Notes under the pieces: model-generated
Database searches by the model: none
Seen by the model: the letters and a program-made list of their open reading frames with translations, nothing else
Told to the model about the DNA's origin: nothing
Assembly (NCBI GenBank): GCA_005793645.1
Contig: SXRG01000122.1
Span: 1 to 9,600, forward strand
DNA length: 9,600 nt
From: Burkholderiales bacterium
Lineage (GTDB): Bacteria; Pseudomonadota; Gammaproteobacteria; Burkholderiales; Thiobacillaceae
Direction: 5' to 3'
Translations under genes and position numbers: made by a program
In this document: in pieces, positions 1-6,658 of the stretch
Layout: each line of letters opens with the position of its first letter
How positions within the stretch are numbered: the first letter of the stretch is position 1

Positions 1-2
1 CG

Positions 3-170
3 GCCTACGCCAATACGTATGATCTGGATAGCTTGCGCGCCTCCACAGGCCTTGCCGTTACCTGGATGTCTCCGATGGGGCCCATCAAGTTGAGTATCGC
101 CAAACCGCTCAGGAAACTGACAGATGACAAGCTCCAGTCGTTCCAGTTCCAGATGGGTACGGCCTTCTAA
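3..170 (+). CDS. bamA: BamA, C-terminal end only (outer-membrane assembly barrel)
   Basis: This is the last 55 codons of an open frame that enters from the left edge. The peptide has the segment WMSPMGPIKLSIAKPL, which matches the last strands of BamA (Omp85 family), and it ends FQFQMGTAF. That end is a typical outer-membrane insertion signal: a terminal Phe with hydrophobic or aromatic residues at positions -5, -7 and -9. BamA is the barrel of the BAM complex, which folds proteins into the outer membrane. The POTRA domains and most of the barrel lie outside the window. The skp gene 23 bases downstream and the lpx genes beyond it are the usual neighbours of bamA, which supports the call. The assignment rests on the short C-terminus plus context; a different Omp85 protein is much less likely here. 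Confidence 0.9.
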   Translation, partial: AYANTYDLDSLRASTGLAVTWMSPMGPIKLSIAKPLRKLTDDKLQSFQFQMGTAF

Positions 171-181
171 ACCCCTATAAA

Positions 182-187
182 AAGGAG
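182..187 (+). promoter_or_regulatory. Shine-Dalgarno site of skp
   Basis: AAGGAG lies six bases upstream of the skp ATG at 194. It is the strongest ribosome binding site of the left block. lpxD and rnhB downstream have almost none, which fits a strongly translated chaperone and weaker, possibly coupled, enzymes. Confidence 0.75.
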
Positions 188-193
188 ACACAC

Positions 194-691
194 ATGAAAA
201 AACAATACGTTGCCGCTGCCGCTCTGATTGGTTTTTGTATGGGTGCGCCCACCTTTGCCGCAGACATCCATATTGGTTTCGTCAACACCGAGTTTGTTCT
301 ACGCGAATCGGCCACGGCCCAACGCTCCGCGAAGAAGCTGGAAAAGGAATTTTCTGCACGCGAGCAGGATATCCAGAAAAAGATCAAACACATCCGTGAA
401 CAGCAAGCTGCACTCGAAAGGGACAATCTGACCCTATCTGATATAGAGCGCAGCAAGCGGCAACGCGACCTTGGCACCCTTAACCGCGAGGTCGAGAACG
501 AAAAACGGGCCTTCCGTGAAGATCTTGGACAACGCCGTAATGAAGAGCTTGGGGCCTTTCAGGAGCGTGCGCGCAAGATTATTCTTGAGATCGCTGAGAA
601 GGAAAAGTTTGATCTCATCGTAGAAAACGCGGTCTATGCCAGCCACAAGGTGGACATTACCCCGCGCGTTATCAAGGCACTGGATCGCTAA
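194..691 (+). CDS. skp: Skp/OmpH periplasmic chaperone
   Basis: The product is 165 aa, close to the usual Skp length. Skp is a periplasmic trimer that holds unfolded outer-membrane proteins on the way to the BAM complex. Residues 1-22 look like a Sec signal peptide: MKK start, a hydrophobic core, then a TFA/AD cleavage region. The mature protein begins with a beta strand (IGFVNTEFVL, the usual Skp start). A long charged stretch rich in Glu, Lys, Arg and Gln follows at about residues 45-125, as expected for the coiled-coil tentacles, and then a C-terminal strand with FDLIVENAVYAS. The start is well fixed: AAGGAG at 182-187 lies six bases before the ATG. The gene sits 23 bases after bamA and 28 before lpxD, presumably on the same transcript. 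Cys15 lies in the signal core and does not form a lipobox. Confidence 0.95.
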   Translation: MKKQYVAAAALIGFCMGAPTFAADIHIGFVNTEFVLRESATAQRSAKKLEKEFSAREQDIQKKIKHIREQQAALERDNLTLSDIERSKRQRDLGTLNREVENEKRAFREDLGQRRNEELGAFQERARKIILEIAEKEKFDLIVENAVYASHKVDITPRVIKALDR

Positions 692-719
692 CCAAGCGCC
701 TTGCGAGCCCCGCAGCAGG

Positions 720-1757
720 ATGACCACGCTGACACTCACCGAGATCGCCGCCCGACTGGGTGAACTGGAGACCCAGGGAGATATTCAGCTGCAAGGTGTC
801 GCCGCTTTGGATACGGCCACGCCAGGGCACATCAGCTTTGTCGCATCATCCAAGCACGCGGCCCGTGCCAAAGCCAGCCACGCCGGGGCCTTGGTACTGC
901 CCACGACACTAGCCGATCAAGTTGATCGCCCTGCCCTCATTGCCGCCAACCCGCTCGCTACTTTTGCACGCATCACCGCACTCTTCCACCCGGAACCTGC
1001 GTTGCAGTCGGGTATTCATCCAAGCGCGGTTATAGATGCCACCGCGCAGATCGACTCAAGTTGCGAGATTGGCCCGCAAGTTTATATCGGTGCAGATTGC
1101 GTTATCGGCGCAAACACTCGTATCGGCGCAGGCTGCGTTATTGGCACAGAATGTCAAATTGGTGCAAACACCCTTCTCCACCCGCATGTCACCCTGTACG
1201 CCCATACGAGCATTGGTGCGCATTGCATTCTGCACAGCGGCTGCGTCTTGGGTTCGGACGGCTTTGGCAACGCCCTGGAAGCGGGCCGCTGGGTGAAAAT
1301 CCCCCAAATCGGCCGGGTGATTGTCGGCGACGACTGCGAGATCGGTGCAAACACCTGTATCGATCGGGGTGCGCTGGAAGACACCGTCATAGGCCACGGT
1401 GTCAAGCTCGATAATCTCATCCACATAGCTCACAACTGTCAGATCGGCGACGACACCGCCATGGCCGCGTGCGTGGGCATTGCTGGCAGCACCCAAATTG
1501 GCCAGCGTTGCCAGATTGGCGGCGCGGCGATGATCGTCGGCCACATCGAGATCAGCGACGATGTTATGGTCTCAGCCGGCACTTTTATTGCCAAATCGCT
1601 GTCAAAGCCAGGGGCCTACACCTCGGTCATGCCGCAACAGCCACACCCCGACTGGATTAAAAACGCCGCTCACCTACGACATCTGCATGCGATGCACGAG
1701 CGCATAAAATCCCTTGAAAAAGAACTTGTTGAACTAAAGATCGGAGTCATTTCATGA
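720..1757 (+). CDS. lpxD: LpxD, UDP-3-O-(3-hydroxyacyl)glucosamine N-acyltransferase
   Basis: LpxD catalyses the third step of lipid A synthesis: it adds a 3-hydroxyacyl chain from ACP to the 2-amino group of UDP-3-O-acyl-glucosamine, in the cytosol as a trimer. The product is 345 aa with the family's three parts: an N-terminal uridine-binding domain (about 1-100), a left-handed beta helix made of hexapeptide repeats (about 103-300, many IGA/IGD units), and a C-terminal alpha helix (about 312-340). The catalytic His is in HIAHNC, His238 here, matching His239 of E. coli. NWVKIPQIGRV-like and IDRGALEDT segments are also diagnostic. The frame is open back to 636, inside skp, but I chose the ATG at 720 because MTTLTLTEIAARLGEL aligns with the family N-terminus. 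Only a weak AGG precedes it. The stop overlaps fabZ as ATGA. Confidence 0.96.
   Translation: MTTLTLTEIAARLGELETQGDIQLQGVAALDTATPGHISFVASSKHAARAKASHAGALVLPTTLADQVDRPALIAANPLATFARITALFHPEPALQSGIHPSAVIDATAQIDSSCEIGPQVYIGADCVIGANTRIGAGCVIGTECQIGANTLLHPHVTLYAHTSIGAHCILHSGCVLGSDGFGNALEAGRWVKIPQIGRVIVGDDCEIGANTCIDRGALEDTVIGHGVKLDNLIHIAHNCQIGDDTAMAACVGIAGSTQIGQRCQIGGAAMIVGHIEISDDVMVSAGTFIAKSLSKPGAYTSVMPQQPHPDWIKNAAHLRHLHAMHERIKSLEKELVELKIGVIS
1086..1175 (+). repeat. Five 18-base tandem units encoding hexapeptide turns in lpxD
   Basis: Five consecutive 18-base units each begin ATCGG or ATTGG and continue GTGCA, CGCA or CACA, coding for I-G-A/T-x-x-x. They build coils of the LpxD beta helix. The similarity is visible at DNA level, particularly between units one and three and between two and five, not only in the protein. 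The repeat is explained by protein structure; I see no separate genetic role. Confidence 0.7.
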
Positions 1758-2191
1758 ACATTACAGAAATCATGCGACATTTGCCGCACCGTTATCCCTT
1801 CCTGTTAGTGGATCGGGTCGAAGAACTGGTGCCTGGCGAACGCATTGTTGCAATTAAAAATGTAACCATGAATGAGCCGCATTTCCCAGGCCATTTCCCG
1901 CAGCACCCAATCATGCCCGGCGTGCTGATCATAGAGGCCATGGCTCAAGCCGCCGGTCTGTTAGCTTTTGAGTCTTCCGCCGGTACGGTGGATCAGAATA
2001 CCGTGGTTTATTTTGTCGGCATCGATGGTGCTCGTTTCAAGCGCCCGGTGGTGCCGGGCGATCGCCTGATACTAGAGGCCACCATCCTGCAGAACCGGCG
2101 CGGCATCTGGAAATTCTCTGCCAAGGCCACGGTGGATGGTCAACTTGCCACCGAGGCTGAATTGATGTGTACGCTTAAAAAACTGGATTAA
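1754..2191 (+). CDS. fabZ: FabZ, 3-hydroxyacyl-ACP dehydratase
   Basis: FabZ removes water from 3-hydroxyacyl-ACP to give trans-2-enoyl-ACP in fatty-acid elongation. It has the hot-dog fold, and 145 aa is normal. The N-terminus ITEIMRHLPHRYPFLLVDRV is classic for the family. The active site is seen in HFPGHFP followed by PGVLIIEAMAQAAG: His47 and Glu61, with the same 14-residue spacing as the catalytic pair of characterised FabZ. The ATG shares its last bases with the lpxD stop (ATGA), and CGGAG at 1742-1746 lies seven bases upstream, so translation is probably both coupled and independent. FabZ competes with LpxA and LpxD for 3-hydroxyacyl-ACP, which makes its place inside the lipid A block meaningful: it balances phospholipid against lipid A. 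A 15-base gap follows before lpxA. Confidence 0.97.
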   Translation: MNITEIMRHLPHRYPFLLVDRVEELVPGERIVAIKNVTMNEPHFPGHFPQHPIMPGVLIIEAMAQAAGLLAFESSAGTVDQNTVVYFVGIDGARFKRPVVPGDRLILEATILQNRRGIWKFSAKATVDGQLATEAELMCTLKKLD

Positions 2192-2206
2192 GGGTTCATT
2201 GACACG

Positions 2207-2977
2207 ATGATCCACCCCACCGCACTCATCGATCCCGCCGCGCGCATTGGCGCAAATGTGCACATCGGCGCCTATAGCCTCATTGGTCCGCATGTCGAGA
2301 TCGGAGACGGCTGCGAGATTGGCCATCATTGCGTCATTGAAGGCCACACCACGATCGGCCGGAACAACCGCATCTTCAGCTTCAACGCCATCGGCGGAGC
2401 GCCGCAGGACAAGAAATATGCCGGTGAACCCACACGCCTTGAGATTGGCGATAACAACACCATCCGCGAATACTGCACACTTAACACAGGCACGATTCAA
2501 GATGGTGGCGTGACCCGCATGGGCAACGACAACTGGATCATGGCCTATGTGCATATCGCCCACGACTGCCAGGTCGGCAACCACACCATCATGGCCAACA
2601 ATGCCACCCTAGCCGGGCATGTCACGGTGGAGGATTTCGCCATTCTCGGCGGATTCGTCGGTGTGCATCAGTTCTGTCATATCGGCGCGCATGTCATCCT
2701 CGGCATATCCGCCGTCATCCGTCAGGATGTGCCGCCCTACCTCACCATCGCTGGAAACCCCGCCGCGCCGCACGGCATCAACAGCGAGGGTCTGAAACGG
2801 CGGGGCTTTTCCGCCGAATCGATCGCCGCCATCAAGCGCGCATACAAAACCCTGTACCGCAGCGGGCTGCCCCTTGCCGAGGCGCAGGCGCAAATTGCTG
2901 CCGAGGCTGAAACCTATCCAGAACTGATGCCGTTCGTAGCATTTCTCCAACAATCGGAACGGGGCATCCTTCGGTGA
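2207..2977 (+). CDS. lpxA: LpxA, UDP-GlcNAc O-acyltransferase
   Basis: LpxA does the first step of lipid A synthesis: transfer of a 3-hydroxyacyl chain from ACP to the 3-OH of UDP-GlcNAc. The product is 256 aa (E. coli 262). A hexapeptide-repeat beta helix covers about residues 5-185, then a helical C-terminal domain with GLKRRGFS and a YRSG segment. The catalytic His is in HIAHDC, His119 here, matching His125 of E. coli. NNATLAGHVTV, VHQFCHIGAHV and QDVPPY are family signatures. At the position of E. coli Gly173, which sets acyl-chain length, this protein has Ile167 (see findings). The ATG at 2207 has AAGGG at 2190-2194, a rather long 12 bases upstream. The stop overlaps the lpxB start as GTGA. 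Confidence 0.97.
   Translation: MIHPTALIDPAARIGANVHIGAYSLIGPHVEIGDGCEIGHHCVIEGHTTIGRNNRIFSFNAIGGAPQDKKYAGEPTRLEIGDNNTIREYCTLNTGTIQDGGVTRMGNDNWIMAYVHIAHDCQVGNHTIMANNATLAGHVTVEDFAILGGFVGVHQFCHIGAHVILGISAVIRQDVPPYLTIAGNPAAPHGINSEGLKRRGFSAESIAAIKRAYKTLYRSGLPLAEAQAQIAAEAETYPELMPFVAFLQQSERGILR
2246..2371 (+). repeat. Seven 18-base tandem units encoding hexapeptide turns in lpxA
   Basis: Residues 14-55 of LpxA are seven uninterrupted hexapeptides, six starting I-G and one starting I-E, each encoded by 18 bases beginning ATT or ATC. They are the first coils of the acyltransferase beta helix. DNA similarity between units is clear in the first codons only, so this is structural periodicity of the protein and probably not a recent duplication. 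Confidence 0.6.
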
Positions 2978-4158
2978 ATATATGCGTCGTCGCCGGCGAA
3001 TCGTCCGGCGATCTGCTGGGGGCCATGTTAATCGACGCGCTCAAGTCCAGCGGGATAAATGCCCAGTTTTACGGCATCGCCGGCCCCAAAATGCAGGCTG
3101 CAGGCGCAACCAGCCTGTTCCCGATGGATACCCTGTCGGTGCGCGGCTATGTCGAGGCGCTTTCTGCCCTGCCGCGTATTTTGCGGATACGCAAAAAACT
3201 TGTCCGCCATTGCCTGAACGACAGGCCCGATCTTTTCATCGGCATAGACGCCCCCGATTTCAACCTCGGCATCGAACAGCGACTCAAAGCTGCCGGCATT
3301 CCCACCGTGCATTTCGTCAGCCCCTCTGTCTGGGCCTGGCGCGCCAACCGACTGAATAAAATGGCAAAGGCAGTAGACCACACCCTACTGATATTCCCAA
3401 TGGAGGCGCCGCTGTACGCGACCGCCGCCATTCCTGCCACCTATGTCGGCCATCCTTTCGCGCACCACCTGCCCATACGCAACGAAAAAGCTGCGCGTGA
3501 ACGCCTGAAACTGGACGCTCAGCAAAAACAAGTCGTTCTCATGCCCGGCAGCCGGGTCAGCGAACTCAATGCCTTGGCCGACCTGTTTGTGCTCACAGCA
3601 AAACAACTCTATGCCAAGCAGCCCACCGTGCAGTTTCTGGTGCCACTTGTCACGCGCGAAACCCTCGCCCTGTTTGAAGCCGCCATGAGCCGGCACGATG
3701 CCTGGGGACTCCCCGTTCGTATCCTGTATGGCCACGCCCACGACGCCCTGGAGGCCGCTGATTGTGCCCTCATTGCTTCAGGCACCGCCAGCCTGGAAGC
3801 ACTGTTGCTGGGCTGTCCACACCTCATCACCTACAAAGTCCCCACACTCACCGCCTGGATCATGCGCCGTAAAGCCAAACTCAAACGCGGCCAGAAACCA
3901 CGCATCGGTCTACCCAACTTCCTCGCAAACCGCGATCTAGTCCCCGAATTCCTGCAAAAAGATGCAGAACCGCACAGATTGGCGGATGCCCTTACCACGC
4001 TCCTGAATGATCCCGTTGCTGCCGCAGCGCAACGCACTGCCTTCGCCGAAATACGCGAACAGCTCACCCGAGATACCCCACGGCTGATTGCCGACGCACT
4101 ACAATCGTTTACCCATCATGGGGGTCAAACCACAGTTTTCACACACTCCAATCCATAG
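2974..4158 (+). CDS. lpxB: LpxB, lipid A disaccharide synthase
   Basis: LpxB (glycosyltransferase family 19) joins UDP-2,3-diacylglucosamine and lipid X to the beta-1,6 disaccharide at the inner face of the inner membrane. The product is 394 aa, a little longer than E. coli LpxB (382). Signatures in order: VVAGESSGDLLGA at the N-terminus; GIDAPDFNLG with Asp92, equivalent to the essential Asp98 of E. coli; HFVSPSVWAWR; MPGSR with Arg194; ASGTASLEALL in the donor site; and LPNFLANRDLVPE. A basic stretch at about 298-310 (many Lys and Arg) is longer than in E. coli and may help membrane contact; that is inference. The start is GTG at 2974, overlapping the lpxA stop as GTGA; no ATG start fits the conserved N-terminus. 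The last residues (about 383-394) form an unconserved tail ending at a short duplication. Confidence 0.96.
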   Translation: MNICVVAGESSGDLLGAMLIDALKSSGINAQFYGIAGPKMQAAGATSLFPMDTLSVRGYVEALSALPRILRIRKKLVRHCLNDRPDLFIGIDAPDFNLGIEQRLKAAGIPTVHFVSPSVWAWRANRLNKMAKAVDHTLLIFPMEAPLYATAAIPATYVGHPFAHHLPIRNEKAARERLKLDAQQKQVVLMPGSRVSELNALADLFVLTAKQLYAKQPTVQFLVPLVTRETLALFEAAMSRHDAWGLPVRILYGHAHDALEAADCALIASGTASLEALLLGCPHLITYKVPTLTAWIMRRKAKLKRGQKPRIGLPNFLANRDLVPEFLQKDAEPHRLADALTTLLNDPVAAAAQRTAFAEIREQLTRDTPRLIADALQSFTHHGGQTTVFTHSNP

Positions 4159-4171
4159 CCCAATCCATGAA
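4148..4171 (+). repeat. Short tandem repeat across the lpxB stop and rnhB start
   Basis: CCAATCCAT occurs at 4148-4156 and again at 4160-4168, a 12-base period with three differing bases at the end of each unit. The first copy ends in the TAG of lpxB and the second contains the ATG of rnhB. Removing one unit would join the genes through an ATGA overlap like the other junctions in this window (see findings). Confidence 0.65.
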
Positions 4172-4748
4172 CGCAATATCAAACGCGCTGATTTGTGGTG
4201 TTGACGAGGCCGGGCGTGGGCCGCTGGCAGGGCCGGTATGCGCGGCGGCGGTTATCCTTGATCCGGCACGCCCCATCGATGGGCTGAAAGACTCCAAAAA
4301 ATTGTCAGCGGCGAACCGCCTTCGGTTGGCAGGCGAGATTCAGGAAAAGGCGCTGGCTTGGGCCGTTGCCTGGGCTAGCCGAGAAGAAATCGACCAAATC
4401 AATATCCTGCAGGCAACCTTGCTAGCCATGCAACGCGCCATTTCCGGGCTCAATCCCGCAGCCGAATACGCCCTGATCGACGGCAACAAAACACCACAAC
4501 TCGCCATCCCCGCCCGCGCCATCGTCAAGGGAGACGCGCTAGAGCCCGCCATTTCTGCCGCATCCATCCTTGCCAAAACAGCACGCGATGCGCTGATGCA
4601 TGAGATGGCCGAGCGTTATCCTCAGTATGGCTTTGAATCTCACGCAGGTTATCCCACCCCGGCGCATCTCGCGGCATTGCGTACCCATGGCCCTTGTCCG
4701 GAACACAGGTTAAGCTTCGCGCCTGTTAAGGCCGTAATGACGCCCTGA
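4167..4748 (+). CDS. rnhB: RNase HII
   Basis: RNase HII cuts RNA in RNA/DNA hybrids and starts removal of single ribonucleotides from DNA. The product is 193 aa (E. coli 198). The N-terminal motif CGVDEAGRGPLAGPV carries the metal ligands Asp13 and Glu14; DSKKLS, ALIDGN with Asp105, IVKGD and the helix AISAASILAKTARD follow; the end HAGYPTPAHLAALRTHGPCPEHRLSF is typical for the family. All core residues are present, so it should be active. The start ATG at 4167 has no visible Shine-Dalgarno, and the gap to lpxB is only 8 bases, which suggests dependence on upstream translation. rnhB closes the lpx block in many proteobacteria and is often followed by dnaE; here ugd on the opposite strand follows, only 22 bases away. 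Confidence 0.96.
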   Translation: MNAISNALICGVDEAGRGPLAGPVCAAAVILDPARPIDGLKDSKKLSAANRLRLAGEIQEKALAWAVAWASREEIDQINILQATLLAMQRAISGLNPAAEYALIDGNKTPQLAIPARAIVKGDALEPAISAASILAKTARDALMHEMAERYPQYGFESHAGYPTPAHLAALRTHGPCPEHRLSFAPVKAVMTP

Positions 4749-4770
4749 TCGCGACCTTAATAGTTTTCCT

Positions 4771-5937
4771 TTAATCGCTACCAAATAGGTCACGCGTGTA
4801 GACCTTATCGGCGACATCAGCCAGCTCCGGGGTCATACGGTTGGCGATGATAATATCGGATTGTTGCTTGAAGGCCACCGGGTTATTAACCACTCGCGAG
4901 TGGAAGAACTCTGGCTCGGTGAACACCGGCTCATGGATGATGACTTCGATGCCCTTAGCTTTGATGCGCTTCATAATGCCTTGGATGCTTGATGCGCGAA
5001 AATTGTCTGATCCGGCCTTCATGATCAATCGATAGACACCAACGGTCTTTGGATTACGCCGAATAATCTCGTCGGCAATAAAGTCTTTGCGCGTAGTGTT
5101 CGATTCAACAATGGCGTGGATCAGGTTCTGCGGCACATCGCGATAGTTGGCGAGGAGCTGCTTGGTGTCTTTGGGTAGGCAATAGCCCCCGTAACCGAAC
5201 GACGGGTTGTTGTAGTGGCTACCAATGCGCGGGTCAAGGCTGACCCCATCGATGATCTGTTTGGTATCCAGTCCGTGGCTGGCGGCGTAAGTGTCTAGCT
5301 CATTAAAATACGCCACACGCATGGCGAGGTAGGTGTTGGAGAACAACTTGATCGCCTCGGCCTCCGTTGAGTCAGTGAACAGCACGGGGATGTCCTGCTT
5401 GATCGCGCCGTCCTTGAGCAGGTTAGCAAAGATCTCGGCGCGTTCGGAACGCTCGCCGACGACAATGCGTGATGGATACAGGTTGTCATAGAGGGCTTTG
5501 CCTTCACGCAGGAACTCGGGCGAGAAGATCAGGTTCTTGCAGTCGAAATCTGCGCGGAACTTGGCGGTATAGCCGACCGGGATGGTGGATTTGATGACCA
5601 TCACTGCATCGGGGTTGATCGCCTTCACGTCGCGAATCACCGCCTCAACCGAACGGGTGTTGAAGTAATTGGTCGCTGTGTCGTAGTCGGTCGGGGTAGC
5701 GATGATCACAAACGCTGCACCCACATAGGCATCTTCCTTGTTCAGTGTCGCACGCAGGTTGAGCGATTTGTGCGCAAGGAAATCTTCAATCTCGGCATCA
5801 GCAATCGGAGACCGTTTGTTGTTGATAAGGTCAATCTTTTCCGGGACGATATCAAGTGCAACCACCTCGTGTTTCTGCGCCAAGAGGCAAGCCATCGAAA
5901 GCCCTACATAACCGGTTCCTGCAATGGCAATTTTCAT
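4771..5937 (-). CDS. ugd: UDP-glucose 6-dehydrogenase
   Basis: Ugd oxidises UDP-glucose to UDP-glucuronate with two NAD+. The product feeds capsule, exopolysaccharide or lipid A aminoarabinose synthesis. It has 388 aa, the same as E. coli Ugd as I recall it, and aligns without gaps. Seen: NAD motif GTGYVG (7-12), IIATPTDYD, SPEFLREGKALYDN, Lys197 and Asn201 in AIKLFSNTYLAMRVAYFNEL, catalytic Cys253 in FGYGGYCLPKDTKQL, and the C-terminus YTRDLFGSD. Tyr71, the residue phosphorylated by Wzc in E. coli, is conserved. The match to the enterobacterial type is strikingly close, and its GC looks a little lower than the tsaB and helicase genes. It lies 46 bases behind the glycosylase gene and converges on rnhB. 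Which pathway uses the product cannot be told from this window. Confidence 0.97.
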   Translation of the reverse strand: MKIAIAGTGYVGLSMACLLAQKHEVVALDIVPEKIDLINNKRSPIADAEIEDFLAHKSLNLRATLNKEDAYVGAAFVIIATPTDYDTATNYFNTRSVEAVIRDVKAINPDAVMVIKSTIPVGYTAKFRADFDCKNLIFSPEFLREGKALYDNLYPSRIVVGERSERAEIFANLLKDGAIKQDIPVLFTDSTEAEAIKLFSNTYLAMRVAYFNELDTYAASHGLDTKQIIDGVSLDPRIGSHYNNPSFGYGGYCLPKDTKQLLANYRDVPQNLIHAIVESNTTRKDFIADEIIRRNPKTVGVYRLIMKAGSDNFRASSIQGIMKRIKAKGIEVIIHEPVFTEPEFFHSRVVNNPVAFKQQSDIIIANRMTPELADVADKVYTRDLFGSD

Positions 5938-5971
5938 GTGAGGCTCTTTTCGACGCGTTTGAGAAGGGTTG

Positions 5972-6001
5972 AGTGTAGGGCAATCACTGGAGGGCTTTCA
6001 A
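5972..6001 (-). promoter_or_regulatory. Candidate sigma-70 promoter of ugd
   Basis: Reading the - strand, TTGAAA (plus-strand 5996-6001) is followed after 18 bases by TACACT (plus-strand 5972-5977), about 35 bases before the ugd ATG. The -35 box matches consensus at five of six positions and the -10 at four of six. It begins inside the 3' end of the glycosylase gene. Such matches occur by chance, so this only supports the idea that ugd is transcribed apart from the tsaB-rimI-udg group. Confidence 0.3.
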
Positions 6002-6658
6002 CTGTCGCCGTGCTAGCAATAGGTCAGCCCAAGCCCGGCCCTTGTCTGCTGGACTACGCAGCAGATAGGCCGGGTGAAAGGTAACGACGAGCGGCACGCC
6101 CTGATAGAGGTGGATCTGTCCGCGCAAACGATCGACCCGGGTGTCGGTACTTAGCAGGGTCTGGGCCGCAAAGCGACCCAGTGTGAGGATGATACGCGGC
6201 TGAATAAGGGCAATCTGTCGTTCCAAATAGGGTCGGCAGGCAATGATCTCATCCGGGGACGGATCGCGATTGGCGAGTGGGTGTGATTTGAGGATATGGG
6301 TGATATAGACATTCTCACCTCGCTTCAAGCCGATGGCCGCCAGCATGGCATCCAGCATATGCCCCGCCTGTCCGACAAAGGGCTCGCCCTGTGCCGCAGC
6401 CTCAGCATCGGGTGCTTCGCTCACAATAAGCCAGTTCGCCCGCCGATCGCCCGCGCCGGGAATGGCGTTACGGCGTGTGGTGTGCAGGGGACAACGGGTG
6501 CAAGTACGGATCTCGGATTCCAGGGCGGCCCAATCGTCCTCTATGTTTGAATCTCGTGCCGCGTCAGCATCCGCTTCCGCTATTGGCACGGCATTACGCC
6601 GTCGCCAAACAGGCAGCAAGCCCAGGGCATTGAGGCGATGTTCACGAGTGAGGCTCAT
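5984..6658 (-). CDS. Uracil-DNA glycosylase, family-4-like, with altered cluster and motif A residues
   Basis: The fold is that of family 4 (thermostable, [4Fe-4S]) uracil-DNA glycosylases, which remove uracil from DNA. The 224 aa comprise an N-terminal extension (about 1-45, LNALGLLPVW as in proteobacterial relatives), CTRCPLH with Cys53 and Cys56, a motif A region at 80-94, GQAGHMLDAMLAAIGL, ANRDPSPDE, CRPYLERQ with Cys141, and TFHPAYLLRSPADK with the C-terminal catalytic His195. The usual KCRPP is KSHPL here, so the third cluster Cys is Ser125; the protein has only three cysteines. Motif A, usually GEAPG with a following ED, reads SEAPD followed by AA. The gene overlaps the rimI stop as ATGA and is presumably cotranscribed with tsaB and rimI. 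I am sure of the family but not of uracil activity. Confidence 0.88.
   Translation of the reverse strand: MSLTREHRLNALGLLPVWRRRNAVPIAEADADAARDSNIEDDWAALESEIRTCTRCPLHTTRRNAIPGAGDRRANWLIVSEAPDAEAAAQGEPFVGQAGHMLDAMLAAIGLKRGENVYITHILKSHPLANRDPSPDEIIACRPYLERQIALIQPRIILTLGRFAAQTLLSTDTRVDRLRGQIHLYQGVPLVVTFHPAYLLRSPADKGRAWADLLLARRQLKALQ

Noticed and set aside
194..256. Lipoprotein signal on Skp because of Cys15
   Set aside because: The residues before Cys15 are LIGF, which do not form a lipobox, and a normal signal-peptidase site follows.
636..719. Upstream extension of the lpxD frame into skp
   Set aside because: The extra 28 residues do not resemble the LpxD N-terminus; homology begins at the ATG at 720.
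1056..1544. A 162-codon open frame antisense to lpxD
   Set aside because: Its composition (alternating Ala, Asn, Thr, Cys) is the reverse image of the hexapeptide codons; no ribosome site and no recognisable family.
2072..2584. A 170-codon open frame antisense to fabZ/lpxA
   Set aside because: It arises the same way from the repetitive lpxA codons and crosses a gene junction without a start signal.
4728..4758. Possible rnhB terminator: AAGGCCG pairing with CGACCTT before AATAGTTTT
   Set aside because: The stem has a C-A mismatch, the loop is 17 bases and only a four-T run follows; too weak to call.
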